Assembly: GCA_036337945.1 (NCBI GenBank)
Contig: JAYZDF010000004.1
Span: forward strand, 18,293 to 82,292
Direction of reading: 5' to 3'
Source: JAYZDF01 sp036337945
Lineage (GTDB): Bacteria > Myxococcota > Kuafuiibacteriia > Kuafuiibacteriales > Kuafuiibacteriaceae
DNA length: 64,000 bases
Shown here piece after piece: positions 27,335-35,868 of the stretch. The notes under the pieces were generated by a model. That model was not told where the DNA came from and did no database searches. It was given only the letters and a program-made list of their open reading frames with translations. Position 1 is the stretch's first letter. The number at the start of each line of letters is the position of its first letter. Both the position numbers and the translations under genes were made by a program.

Positions 27335-27949
27335 ATGAATAATCAACACGTGAATCAGCCGTCTAATTTATCCCGCTCGAATAGAAGCGTAAAAAGTTTG
27401 TTGCTCGATCGTCATTTCCAACTGAAATATACATCAATGATTGTCGGCGTTGCGGCCTTACTTTCATTAGCCCTGGGCGGCTTTCTCGTAAGCAAGGTTA
27501 ACGAAAACTCAAGAATTCTCGGGCTAGAAAACTTAGGTGACGCCGCTTTTGAGGCGCATCTTTTTTCAGCCGACAACGAGTTAGTGATGTCCATAGCAAT
27601 CAGTCTAGCTCTTTTTCTGGTTCTCTTAATCGGTCTAAGCATTGTCATGACCCATCGAGTTGTTGGACCGATCTATGTCATTAAGAGACACCTGGATGCT
27701 CTTGCAGCCGGCCGTCTTCCTCAGATTCGAGGTCTCAGGAAAGGTGACGAATTTGTTGATTGTCACCAGTCGTTGGTGAACGCTATCGACCAGCTTCACA
27801 ACGAATTGGAACGGGATATCGACGTCTTATCGGCTGCTCTTGATGTTCTGGAGACTCAAGGAGAGGAGCACGAGAGCGGCTTACAGAAGGAGCTCAAATC
27901 TCTCGTCACTCAAAAAAGAGGGAAACTTTCCACTGATTCAAAGCCTTAG
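27335..27949 (+). CDS. HAMP-like membrane protein without output domain
   Basis: This is a 204-residue inner-membrane protein. It has two hydrophobic helices at about 37-53 and 84-107 that enclose a short periplasmic loop. A HAMP-like segment follows (VVGPIYVIKRHLDALAAGRL, then GDEFVDC and a coiled coil). No kinase, cyclase or methyl-accepting domain is present, so it ends as a helical stalk. It may signal to a separate partner or act as a truncated sensor. It closes the rightward run that began near 14.7 kb. Confidence 0.68.
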   Translation: MNNQHVNQPSNLSRSNRSVKSLLLDRHFQLKYTSMIVGVAALLSLALGGFLVSKVNENSRILGLENLGDAAFEAHLFSADNELVMSIAISLALFLVLLIGLSIVMTHRVVGPIYVIKRHLDALAAGRLPQIRGLRKGDEFVDCHQSLVNAIDQLHNELERDIDVLSAALDVLETQGEEHESGLQKELKSLVTQKRGKLSTDSKP

Positions 27950-27995
27950 GGATTGACCTAGAATATCTTACAGTAAAGTTTCGAGGTTTAGACCC

Positions 27996-28024
27996 TTGAC
28001 GACTATCCACGCATTGAGTACTCC
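27996..28024 (+). promoter_or_regulatory. Candidate sigma-70 promoter for the tRNA
   Basis: A -35 box TTGACG (27996-28001) and a -10 box TACTCC (28019-28024) are separated by 17 bp and lie 13 bp upstream of the mature tRNA end. The -35 box is near consensus, while the -10 box is weak at its last positions. No other gene start lies between this site and the tRNA. Confidence 0.45.
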
Positions 28025-28037
28025 GCGGAGTGTTTGG

Positions 28038-28110
28038 GGGCCCATAGCTCAGCGGTTAGAGCTGTCGGCTCATAACCGATAGGTCCCAGGTTCGAATCCT
28101 GGTGGGCCCA
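28038..28110 (+). tRNA. tRNA with CAU anticodon, probably tRNA-Ile2
   Basis: The 73-nt cloverleaf folds fully. The acceptor GGGCCCA pairs with TGGGCCC and the discriminator base is A. The D arm has GCTC/GAGC, the anticodon stem is GTCGG/CCGAT with loop CTCATAA, and the T stem CCAGG/CCTGG encloses TTCGAAT. The 3' CCA is not encoded. The CAU anticodon could mean elongator Met, initiator Met or lysidine-modified Ile2. A paired G1-C72 rules against the initiator. The acceptor and anticodon stems resemble Ile2 tRNAs more than elongator Met, but this is a judgement from memory. Confidence 0.9.
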
Positions 28111-28185
28111 AACAAACAATAAGATTGGATCGTGAATACCGAACGGCAACAAAAGCAGAGCAGAACAGACGCTTCGAGCTTTTTG

Positions 28186-28222
28186 AAAAAGTGCGCATGC
28201 CCCCGCCGGCTGCGCACTTTTT
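28186..28222 (+). terminator. Strong Rho-independent terminator after the tRNA
   Basis: A perfect 12-bp stem, AAAAAGTGCGCA (28186-28197) and TGCGCACTTTTT (28211-28222), encloses a 13-nt GC-rich loop and is followed by GCTTTTTAG. The A and T tracts on both sides allow termination in either direction. It separates the tRNA from the zinc-ribbon gene. Confidence 0.85.
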
Positions 28223-28261
28223 GCTTTTTAGCCCTCACGAGTCCCTAAGAAGGAATTGATT

Positions 28262-28993
28262 GTGCGAGAAACCCTGATAACACTACATAAGCTTCAGCAA
28301 ATTGACCTGCAGGCTCTGGAGCTTGAAAAAGCCGCACAGAAAATACCTGATCAAATATCAAATTTAGAAGCGGAGCCGGACGCTATTCGTGTTCAGCTCG
28401 GCGAACTCAACAATGAGCTCGAGGGGCTCAGGCTTGAACAGGCTGAAGCCGAAACAGCGATTGGAGACAAATCTGCCGAGACTACAAAATGGAAACGGAG
28501 ACTCAACGAGATTCGGACGCCACGCGAGTATCAGGCTCTTTCACGCGAAGTTGAGCAAAACGAGCGATCCGTAAAGAACCTCGAAGAAAGGGTCATGGAA
28601 CTCATGGTTGAGATCGAAGAGAAGGAAGGCATTCTTGGGGATAGAACTTCGAACCTTCGAGAGATCGAAGAAAAAATTGCCCAGGACGTTCTTGTTCTAA
28701 AGCAGAAACAAGCCGAACTTTCTGCAGAAGCTAAAGTCGCGAGTGCTGGACGGACAGAAAGCGTCAACGTTCTTCCTGAAAAATTCATCAAGCTTTATGA
28801 AAAAGTCCGCGCACGTCGTCGAGGCATTGCCGTTGTGAAGATTGATAATGCAGGAACTTGTGACGGGTGCCAGATACAAATTCGTCCGCAGCTTATGCTG
28901 GAAGTTCGCCAGCTCGAAAGCGTTATTCAGTGTCCACAGTGTCAGCGCATACTTGTCCTCGAAGCGCTCGTCACGCCTGACGAAGAAGAATAG
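28262..28993 (+). CDS. Coiled-coil zinc-ribbon protein (CdsZ/CT398-like)
   Basis: This is a 243-residue protein. A long N-terminal coiled coil (residues about 10-175) is dominated by Glu, Leu and Lys. A C-terminal zinc ribbon has CDGCQIQIRP and CPQCQRI, giving two CxxC knuckles. This is the C4-type zinc-ribbon family found in many deltaproteobacteria and chlamydiae, thought to bind nucleic acids or act as a chaperone; its role is poorly known. I favour GTG 28262 over the upstream TTG 28256 because the AGGA at 28251-28254 lies 7 bp before it. Confidence 0.83.
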   Translation: MRETLITLHKLQQIDLQALELEKAAQKIPDQISNLEAEPDAIRVQLGELNNELEGLRLEQAEAETAIGDKSAETTKWKRRLNEIRTPREYQALSREVEQNERSVKNLEERVMELMVEIEEKEGILGDRTSNLREIEEKIAQDVLVLKQKQAELSAEAKVASAGRTESVNVLPEKFIKLYEKVRARRRGIAVVKIDNAGTCDGCQIQIRPQLMLEVRQLESVIQCPQCQRILVLEALVTPDEEE

Positions 28994-29096
28994 CATCGAC
29001 CAATAAACCTGGAATTCATTTCTTTCTCCGCTTCTTTTGGAATACAAAAATCCTTATCATCTTCAAACCCGAGCCCAGGTGATATAAAAGCGGTTT

Positions 29097-29453
29097 ATGA
29101 CTGATAATCAAAATCCTCATGATAACTCATATTATGTTCCGGCTGACCTCGGAAAGTTTGGTGAAGTAGGAGATGATGTTCCGGAGCTATTTAAGAAGTT
29201 CATGGATTGGTATTCCGCTTGCTTTGAAGATGGAGCGCTATCGGTCCGCGAAAAATCTCTCATTGCGCTCGCTGTTGCTCACGCCGTTCAATGTCCCTAC
29301 TGTATCGACGCCTATACGAATGAGTCGTTGAAGAACGGTTCAGATATTGATGAGATGACGGAGGCTATACATGTCGCTTCCGCTATCCGAGGTGGAGCTT
29401 CTCTCGTACATGGGGTACAGATGCGACAAATCGCGAAGAAAATTTCTATGTGA
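29097..29453 (+). CDS. AhpD/carboxymuconolactone-decarboxylase-like protein
   Basis: This is a 118-residue helical protein of the AhpD-like superfamily. The CxxC pair is in VQCPYCIDAYT, preceded by LIALAVAHA and followed by AIHVASAIRGGASLVHGVQ. The sequence closely resembles the family annotated as arsenosugar-biosynthesis-associated peroxidase-like protein. The partner radical SAM enzyme ArsS is not in the window, so that role is only suggested. It would act as a thiol-dependent peroxidase or hydratase in the cytosol. Its stop lies 5 bp from the 3' end of rnpB on the other strand. Confidence 0.82.
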   Translation: MTDNQNPHDNSYYVPADLGKFGEVGDDVPELFKKFMDWYSACFEDGALSVREKSLIALAVAHAVQCPYCIDAYTNESLKNGSDIDEMTEAIHVASAIRGGASLVHGVQMRQIAKKISM

Positions 29454-29458
29454 AAAAG

Positions 29459-29885
29459 TGTTCGTGGTCTCACTAGGGCTATAAGCCGAGTCTTGTTCCT
29501 TATTCTTCTTACGTTGAATAGGGCAACGACCATTCATCTAGGCATCGTGTTACCACGATGCTCAAGCAGCCAGACCCAGACTCCGCAAGCGAGCAGCCTG
29601 CCCCAAAAGGGGAGAGTCTCTATTCGGCCTTGCTCCAGCTGGGGTTTACCGTGCCGCTCGTGTCACCACAAGCGCGGTGCGCTCTTACCGCACCGGTTCG
29701 CCCTTACTCCGTCCCCGAGAGATTCGGCTGAGAAGCGGTCTATTTTCTGTGGCACTTTCCTGCAAGTTTCCTCGACTGGCCATTAACCAGCAGCATTGCT
29801 CTATGGAGCTCGGACTTTCCTCCCGCGCAGATTGATTGCTCAATCTACGCCGGCGGTCGTTCACTCTAGAGAGGCCACGAACACG
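29459..29885 (-). ncRNA. rnpB: RNase P RNA, bacterial type A-like
   Basis: This is the catalytic RNA that matures tRNA 5' ends. Read on the minus strand, conserved blocks appear in the right order: GGAGGAAAGTCCGAGCTCC (complement of 29805-29823), GGTGCGGTAAGAGCGCACC (complement of 29676-29694), and a 3' end with GGCTTATAGCCC and TAGTGAGA. The terminal P1 helix forms between GTTCGTGG at the 5' end and CCACGAAC at the 3' end, which sets both boundaries to within a few bases. The length of about 427 nt is slightly long for the family. Open frames on either strand here are spurious. Confidence 0.95.
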
Positions 29886-29945
29886 TGCCAGCCTATTCTC
29901 ATCAACATGGTTTCGTCGACCTAATTCTTAGTCGATTTATACGAT

Positions 29946-31913
29946 TTAGTTATACGTCGTCGGGACGCAGGCGCTGACGTAGCTTTGAGTTACGCCGTCA
30001 ATCAGGACCGCTGAACTGAGCACTTTGCAACGGAAACCATTATCGCAATCTCCATCTCCGTTGCATAAATCGCTACACGCATTGAAGGTTGGATCGCAAA
30101 AGCCTGATCGACATTGATTATCTGCGGTACAGCTGCTTCCCGAAAGCCCATTTCCATGAGCCCCGTCCACACAGGCTTGGACCAAATTAGGTTGGTACCG
30201 AAGGCATGTTCCGAGTAACTGCTCGGCACATAAAGTGTAATCGATCATTCTGCAAACTTGGTTACCGACACAACTATTTGAACTTCGACAAAGTTTAGCG
30301 CACTTGAAGATACCCGTGTTTACTGAGCCGACGCACGCACCACTTGCACACTGGCTATCGAGTGAGCAGGTACTTCCTTCAGGAAAGCTCCCTTGTGGTC
30401 CATCGCAAGAAGCGATGTACGTTGCAGGTGCCGCTTCATTCCATCGGCAGAAGCCACCTCCGCAATCATTGTCTTCGCTGCACGTTTCTACGCACATATA
30501 CGAGTTCTGCGCACAGAGTCCTGATTTGCATTGTCCAAAGTCGAGGCATGGACTGCCTGGGCTTCCGGCAAAACTGACACTAATATTGGTCGCTTGAGTA
30601 TACAGAGAACTTGCTACACACATTTTTGCGCCGACGTAATTATAGCAAGTATAGTTAGCGGGACATTCTGCGCTCGATCCGCAGGCTTGTACGCATTTCT
30701 TGCCGAGGTTAGGTCCGAAATCAAAACAGGAACTTGATGCGCAATCTGTGTTGACGGTGCAATTTGCATTCAGTGCGGCACCTCCCGTTGCAGGTGGTGT
30801 TTGGTTTCCGCAGCGGCCGGTTAGTGTATTACACGTTTGCCCGTTAGGGCATCCTGTTGACAGGCAGCTCGGAGCACACATGTTGGTCGTTTGATCACAG
30901 ATCGTTTGAGGTGGGTTACATTGGGCGTCTTGAGTGCAGGTATTGACCGGTGGAGTTCCCATTTCACAACGTCCGGTGGAGGGATTACAAATATCGCTGC
31001 CTGTACAAGAGACGCCACCAACTTGATTACATCCCCCGACACATTGGCCTGACTCGCATACTGTTTGCGGGGGATTGCATTCAGAATCTTGTACGCACGG
31101 AGCGGGAACGTTTACACATCTGCCTGTATTGCTGTCGCAAACTTCATTCGCTCCGCAGGTTATCCCGCCGACTTGTCCGCAGCCTGCTACGCACATATTG
31201 CCTTCACAAATAGAAATGGGTGCGCCGCACTGGCTATCGTTTACGCAGGTGTTACCTACGGGTTCGCATCGACCTGTTCCCGCGTTACACTCTGTTCCTG
31301 CTCCGCAAGTTAGTCCACCAGGACTCGAGCATCCTGCAACGCAGCTTGCGTTTTCACAAATGGTTTGAGGCGGTAAACAATCAGAATCAAGGTTGCATCG
31401 AGGAAAGCTAGCGTCTTGACACTGCGACGCAACGCATTCTTGCCCAGTCGGGCAATGTATATTTTCGATGCACTCGACGCAAACATTAGCGGTTTGATCG
31501 CAATATCGCCCTGAGCAGTTTGAATCATCAACGCAGGTCCTTGTGCCATCCACACAGAGTCCAATAGAAATTTGGCAGCGTTGGTGAGGAGGGCAGTCAG
31601 TATCCAATCGACAGTTCGCGAGTTCGATTTCTTGGCAAGTTCCTGTCGCTTGGTCGCAATATTGCTGATCGCCGCAATCTGTATTGTTCGTGCAGGTTGG
31701 GCCTGAAGGAAGACCGTTAGCTTGGCATATATTTGCCACGCAAACCTCGGCCGCCAAGCAATCTTTAGATGTTAGACAAGTGTTGCCGCCCCCCGTGCCG
31801 GAGCATGCTCCAAGCAAAAGAGCCAGTGCGGTCAGCCACAATTGCATACCGTGGTTTACCAAAAGTGCTTTGCGTACATCTCGCGCGTTCATTCTGTTCC
31901 TCGCAAAGGACAT
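29946..31913 (-). CDS. Large Cys-rich repeat lipoprotein
   Basis: This is a 655-residue surface or periplasmic protein. A hydrophobic leader ends at the lipobox LLLGAC, predicting lipidation at C37. The mature chain is a series of Cys-rich modules, with dozens of cysteines in patterns such as C-x4-DC, CxPPQTxCE and TGRC. Residues 173-368 hold four tandem copies of a motif of about 50 residues; other, more divergent modules flank them. Such EB/Dickkopf-like modules are typical of myxobacterial-type secreted proteins, and disulfide stacking on the cell surface is likely. Start candidates are ATG 31913, 31892 or 31847. The ligand is unknown. Confidence 0.82.
   Translation of the reverse strand: MSFARNRMNARDVRKALLVNHGMQLWLTALALLLGACSGTGGGNTCLTSKDCLAAEVCVANICQANGLPSGPTCTNNTDCGDQQYCDQATGTCQEIELANCRLDTDCPPHQRCQISIGLCVDGTRTCVDDSNCSGRYCDQTANVCVECIENIHCPTGQECVASQCQDASFPRCNLDSDCLPPQTICENASCVAGCSSPGGLTCGAGTECNAGTGRCEPVGNTCVNDSQCGAPISICEGNMCVAGCGQVGGITCGANEVCDSNTGRCVNVPAPCVQDSECNPPQTVCESGQCVGGCNQVGGVSCTGSDICNPSTGRCEMGTPPVNTCTQDAQCNPPQTICDQTTNMCAPSCLSTGCPNGQTCNTLTGRCGNQTPPATGGAALNANCTVNTDCASSSCFDFGPNLGKKCVQACGSSAECPANYTCYNYVGAKMCVASSLYTQATNISVSFAGSPGSPCLDFGQCKSGLCAQNSYMCVETCSEDNDCGGGFCRWNEAAPATYIASCDGPQGSFPEGSTCSLDSQCASGACVGSVNTGIFKCAKLCRSSNSCVGNQVCRMIDYTLCAEQLLGTCLRYQPNLVQACVDGAHGNGLSGSSCTADNQCRSGFCDPTFNACSDLCNGDGDCDNGFRCKVLSSAVLIDGVTQSYVSACVPTTYN
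30810..31397 (-). repeat. Four tandem ~50-residue Cys-rich repeats within a lipoprotein gene
   Basis: Residues 173-222, 223-272, 273-325 and 326-368 each follow the plan C-x4-(D/N)-x-(D/Q/E)C-x-PPQT-x-C(E/D), CVxGC, GGxxC and TGRC. The first three copies are close in length (50, 50 and 53), and the fourth is shortened to 43. The copies are visibly related in protein but not identical in DNA, so this is an old duplication rather than an unstable array. Confidence 0.8.
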
Positions 31914-31961
31914 ACCTTTGCAGAACTAGTATCGGCAGAACAACTGTGGCGGTGCGATAAT

Positions 31962-32939
31962 CTATTGTTCAGTCGGATCACTGACCGACCGGGATAAACG
32001 ATCCCGAACTGCAGCCCACCCTTTATTGTCAGGGGTTTCCTGAATGATTATCTCCGATTGGTTTTGTTCGTCGGCCCAATGAAGAGCTCGGTAGAGCTCT
32101 CTTCCGTACCCTTTCGGATCATCGGGGAGCCTTAATGAAGGGTTAATACCTTTTTTCGCGTCCCAGTTCGGTTCAAAGTACAAAAGGGCGAAATCGGCTT
32201 TTGGAAGTTCATCGGGGCGTCGACAAAATCGTATGGGCGTTTTGGGCGCGTAGTGTCGCCTCATCATTCCAGGAGATTTCGGAGCCTGCTCGTCGAATGA
32301 ACGAGTCTGGACGGTCAACCCCAAACACTGGGAAATCATCTCCTCAGAAACATCACCAAGGCGAAGAATAGTTGGTTGGTCCGAGGTCATATCCAAAACG
32401 GTGGTTTCGAGACCAACTTGGCATGGGCCACCATCCAGAATGAGGGGGATTTTGCCTTCAAGTGTTTTGAGTACATGTTTGGCACTGGTTGGTGAGACTC
32501 GCGTCGACAAATTGGCTGATGGGGCAGCGATCGGTGCCTCAAAATGAGCCAATAAAGCTCTAGCCACAATATGCGCGGGCACTCGTACAGCAAGAGTCTC
32601 GCCGCCACCAGCCACGGTGGGCGGATCCGAAGAATGCCGGTTTAGAATCAAGGTCAACGGTCCCGGCCAAAATTGACGTGCTAGGCTCTCGCAACGTTCG
32701 TCCCAGCCCAATACACAAGACTGCGCCATAGCTTGGTCTAAACAATGAACAATCAAGGGGTTATTTGCGGGTCTGCCTTTGATCGAGAATATTCTGCTTA
32801 TTGCAGCAGGGTTTTTCGCGTCTGCTCCAAGTCCGTATACCGTTTCAGTTGGAAAGGCGATGGGGGTGCCTTCCGCGAGGTACGCCACGGCTCGTTTCAG
32901 CGCTTTTGGCGAGTTTCCTTGGAGAATCTCCGTTTCCAT
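31962..32939 (-). CDS. tsaC: Threonylcarbamoyl-AMP synthase, Sua5/YwlC type
   Basis: This is the enzyme that makes threonylcarbamoyl-AMP from threonine, bicarbonate and ATP, for t6A37 in ANN-decoding tRNAs. Residues about 1-205 form the YrdC-like domain with PTETVYGLGADA, KGRPANNPLIVH and APSANLSTRVSPT, plus the SUA5 linker and C-terminal domain (about 230-325, PGMMRRHYAPKTPI). The 325-residue length marks the long Sua5 form rather than short TsaC. It stands alone, divergent from nuoL. Confidence 0.93.
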   Translation of the reverse strand: METEILQGNSPKALKRAVAYLAEGTPIAFPTETVYGLGADAKNPAAISRIFSIKGRPANNPLIVHCLDQAMAQSCVLGWDERCESLARQFWPGPLTLILNRHSSDPPTVAGGGETLAVRVPAHIVARALLAHFEAPIAAPSANLSTRVSPTSAKHVLKTLEGKIPLILDGGPCQVGLETTVLDMTSDQPTILRLGDVSEEMISQCLGLTVQTRSFDEQAPKSPGMMRRHYAPKTPIRFCRRPDELPKADFALLYFEPNWDAKKGINPSLRLPDDPKGYGRELYRALHWADEQNQSEIIIQETPDNKGWAAVRDRLSRSVSDPTEQ

Positions 32940-33025
32940 TGCGCTGTACTGGCTGCCACAACCGACCGGACAAGATCAAGCGTCTTGACCCAATCATAGT
33001 CGAGGCCTAGGCTCCCCTCAAAGCA

Positions 33026-35011
33026 ATGCTCGACTATGACGGACTGCATCTAATTCCCCTTTTTCCTCTTTTAGGGGCCGCAACACTCGGACTCATCGGG
33101 AGACGGTTAGATCACGAAAAAGTTAACCTCATCGCTCTTTCTGCTGTCTTTGCTTCGTTTATTGTGTGCTGTCTTGCGACCTATAAAGTGGCGGTATCCG
33201 GATCCGCTTTGCAGCAGGAACTCTATACTTGGATTTCAGTGGGGCGATACGAAGTTGACCTCACTTTTGGCTTTGATGCGTTGACCGCGACGCTCATGCT
33301 TGTTGTCACCGGTGTGGGCTTTCTTATTCATCTCTACTCCACCGGCTACATGCACGACGAAGAGCAATATTCAAAATACTTCGCGTACCTAAATCTCTTC
33401 ATCTGTGCCATGAGCATTCTCGTCCTAGGTCGCTCGTTGCCAATTATGTTCATTGGCTGGGAAGGTGTTGGTCTCGCCTCATACCTTTTGATTGGCTTTT
33501 GGTATACCGACGAATCGAAAGCCAGCGCCGGTAAAAAAGCGTTCATCGTAAATCGGGTAGGTGACTTTGGATTTCTCATCGGGATCTTCGCTCTGTTCTC
33601 GTTGTTTGGAACTGCGGATTTTGTTCAGCTCAAGAGTTTGGTCGCAGGAGCAGGCGATGTTGATGCTGTTCTAAAATCAGGCGTTTTTGTAGACTGGACA
33701 GTTCGCGGCGTTCTAACTTTCGCAGCTCTTTCCCTATTTATTGGTGCTTGTGGGAAGAGTGCCCAGCTGCCGTTATACGTATGGTTACCAGACGCGATGG
33801 CGGGTCCAACCCCGGTGTCTGCTTTAATCCATGCAGCGACAATGGTCACAGCTGGCGTTTATATGTTGGCGAGAATGAGCTTCTTGTTCCAGCCCGAGTT
33901 AATTCCAACGGCAATGCAGACGATTGCGTTGGTCGGAGGCCTCACCGCGGTATTCGCAGCCACGATGGGCTTGGTTCAAAATGATATTAAGAAAGTATTG
34001 GCTTACTCAACGGTCTCTCAGCTCGGTTATATGTTTCTTGCGGCCGGTGTAGGCGCACATATCGCGGCGATGTTTCACGTTGTGACTCATGCATTCTTCA
34101 AAGCTTGCCTGTTCCTAGGGTCGGGTGCTGTGATTCACGCGTTACATGGGGAACAAGATATGCGTAAGATGGGAGGCCTCAAAACGATGCTTCCAGTGGT
34201 TTATGGCACCTTCGGTGTCTCCACTCTTGCTATTGCTGGTATCCCGCCCTTCGCTGGTTTCTTTTCTAAGGACGCGATTATTGCTCACGCGTTTTTCGCA
34301 TCGAAAGACCTCGGCTTTCTAGCGAGTAGCGGCTTGCTGGGAATTCTCGGTGTTCTCGGCGCGCTTCTCACTGCTTTTTATATGGCTCGTTTGGTGGCTT
34401 TGACTTTTTTCGGTTCGCTTCGACAAAAGAATCCCGAAGAGGTCGAATTCAATCTTCACAAACCGGGAATGGAAATGAAGGTGCCATTACTTATCCTCGG
34501 TGGCTTGGCCTGTTTGTCTGGCTTCATGAATCTCCCGCACGTCTTCCACCTCGGCTCATTCTTAGATAACTGGCTAGGTGCGACCGTGCAATCCGCGGAG
34601 TTACATGCCTCTGCTGCAGTGGAGTTTGGCCTCATGGGTGGATCGATTGCCATTGCAGCTGCTTCACTTTGGTTTGGCTATAAAACTTATTACAATGGCC
34701 CCTCAGAGAAGATGAATAAACTCGCAACGCAAGGCGCAGGCGCAACCGCGCACCGAGTTTTGTACAACAAATGGTATGTCGATGAGTTGTACCAAATTAT
34801 TATTGTTACGCCTCTGCACGCATTAGGAAATCTAGCCGCTCGAGTTGTAGATGCGATTTTTATTGATGGCTTATTTGTAAAACTCTTACCGAGCATTTTT
34901 GTTAGAGGCTCGGGCCGGGCACTCAGAACACTTCAAACCGGAAACGTACAGATGTACGCAACGTTGTTCGTTTTGTTTGCCGGAATTATCATGGCTTGGG
35001 CTATTCTTTAG
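33026..35011 (+). CDS. nuoL: NADH-quinone oxidoreductase subunit L
   Basis: This is a proton-pumping antiporter-like membrane subunit of complex I, 661 residues, full length. It has about 14-16 helices, with the antiporter-family segments FIGWEGVGLASYLLIGFWY, YVWLPDAMAGPTPVSALIHAATMVTAGVY and LAYSTVSQLGYMFLA. The NuoL-type C-terminal tail is intact (NKWYVDELYQIIIV, then LRTLQTGNVQMYA). No other nuo gene lies in the window. Its neighbours are sua5 on the other strand and the SAM hydrolase downstream, an unusual setting. DabB-type paralogues lack this C-terminal tail as far as I recall, so a real NuoL is the better call. Confidence 0.93.
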   Translation: MLDYDGLHLIPLFPLLGAATLGLIGRRLDHEKVNLIALSAVFASFIVCCLATYKVAVSGSALQQELYTWISVGRYEVDLTFGFDALTATLMLVVTGVGFLIHLYSTGYMHDEEQYSKYFAYLNLFICAMSILVLGRSLPIMFIGWEGVGLASYLLIGFWYTDESKASAGKKAFIVNRVGDFGFLIGIFALFSLFGTADFVQLKSLVAGAGDVDAVLKSGVFVDWTVRGVLTFAALSLFIGACGKSAQLPLYVWLPDAMAGPTPVSALIHAATMVTAGVYMLARMSFLFQPELIPTAMQTIALVGGLTAVFAATMGLVQNDIKKVLAYSTVSQLGYMFLAAGVGAHIAAMFHVVTHAFFKACLFLGSGAVIHALHGEQDMRKMGGLKTMLPVVYGTFGVSTLAIAGIPPFAGFFSKDAIIAHAFFASKDLGFLASSGLLGILGVLGALLTAFYMARLVALTFFGSLRQKNPEEVEFNLHKPGMEMKVPLLILGGLACLSGFMNLPHVFHLGSFLDNWLGATVQSAELHASAAVEFGLMGGSIAIAAASLWFGYKTYYNGPSEKMNKLATQGAGATAHRVLYNKWYVDELYQIIIVTPLHALGNLAARVVDAIFIDGLFVKLLPSIFVRGSGRALRTLQTGNVQMYATLFVLFAGIIMAWAIL

Positions 35012-35022
35012 AGTCACTCGCA

Positions 35023-35811
35023 ATGACCAAACCTTCGGGCATCATCACACTTCTCACCGATTTCGGACTCTCTGATCCATTTGTCGGCATCATGCATGGT
35101 GTATTACTGAGTAAAAAAAGAGACTTTACACTCATTGATCTTACTCATGGGATAGAGCCTCAAAATGTTCGACAAGCCGCATTTTGGATAGCATCGAGTT
35201 ATCGCGAGTTTCCAGAGGGAACCGTACATATGGTTGTTGTTGATCCTGGTGTAGGGTCAAAACGCCGACCACTCATTGCTGAAATCGACGGCCACTATTT
35301 CGTGGCTCCAGATAACGGAGTGTTATCGTTAGTGGTCGATGAAGCCGAGCGGGTAGATGTTCGCTACTTAAGGTTGTGGCAATTGGAACTGTCTAGGGTG
35401 AGCAATACTTTCCATGGCCGAGATATATTTTCGCCCGCAGCGGCTGAACTGGCAATAGGTAAGCGCTGGATGACCGAGCTCGGAGAAGATGCCATTGAGA
35501 CGTATAAGCGATTAGATGTTCAATCTCCGTCTGAAAACGATGGGAGAATCTCTGGGCAAATTTTCATGTCTGACCACTTTGGTAATTGGTTCACCAATAT
35601 TCCCCTGAAGATGTATGAGTCTTGGGCTTCGCCTCGAGTTCGGATCGGTGAACTCGAACTTCCTCTCCAGAAAACCTACAGTGAAGTTGCTCCCGGTGAT
35701 GTGGTTGCGCTCACAAATTCCTTTGATCGACTCGAAATTGCGGTCAACCAAGGCTCAGCTCGCAAGGAACTCCCGTTTTCCGTTGGTCAAGCAGTTGAAA
35801 TTATTGAATAA
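35023..35811 (+). CDS. SAM hydrolase (SAM hydroxide adenosyltransferase, DUF62 family)
   Basis: This is an enzyme of the SAM-dependent halogenase/hydrolase fold that cleaves S-adenosylmethionine to adenosine and methionine using water. The triad found in the hydrolase branch is complete: D74 and R81 in DPGVGSKR, and H131 in FHGRD. Supporting segments are LLTDFGLSDPFVGIMHGVL, VAPDNGVLSLV and FSPAAAELA. Halogenating relatives replace these residues, so hydroxide transfer is expected. The ATG at 35023 gives 262 residues; an ATG at 34996 overlaps nuoL. It lies 11 bp after nuoL. Confidence 0.9.
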   Translation: MTKPSGIITLLTDFGLSDPFVGIMHGVLLSKKRDFTLIDLTHGIEPQNVRQAAFWIASSYREFPEGTVHMVVVDPGVGSKRRPLIAEIDGHYFVAPDNGVLSLVVDEAERVDVRYLRLWQLELSRVSNTFHGRDIFSPAAAELAIGKRWMTELGEDAIETYKRLDVQSPSENDGRISGQIFMSDHFGNWFTNIPLKMYESWASPRVRIGELELPLQKTYSEVAPGDVVALTNSFDRLEIAVNQGSARKELPFSVGQAVEIIE

Positions 35812-35831
35812 ATAAGTCTTTAGAAATCCGC

Positions 35832-35860
35832 TTGTCTCCTGCCATGTCTGTGACTAATCT
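35832..35860 (+). promoter_or_regulatory. Candidate sigma-70 promoter of erpA
   Basis: The -35 box TTGTCT (35832-35837) and -10 box TAATCT (35855-35860) are 17 bp apart. The predicted start of transcription would fall about at 35866-35868, only a base or two before the erpA ATG at 35869. This would give an almost leaderless mRNA. Confidence 0.5.
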
Positions 35861-35868
35861 ATAGAAGT

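Noticed and set aside
29493..29786. Open frame on the plus strand over rnpB
   Set aside because: It is antisense to conserved RNase P RNA blocks and has no family match or ribosome site; the RNA explains the sequence.
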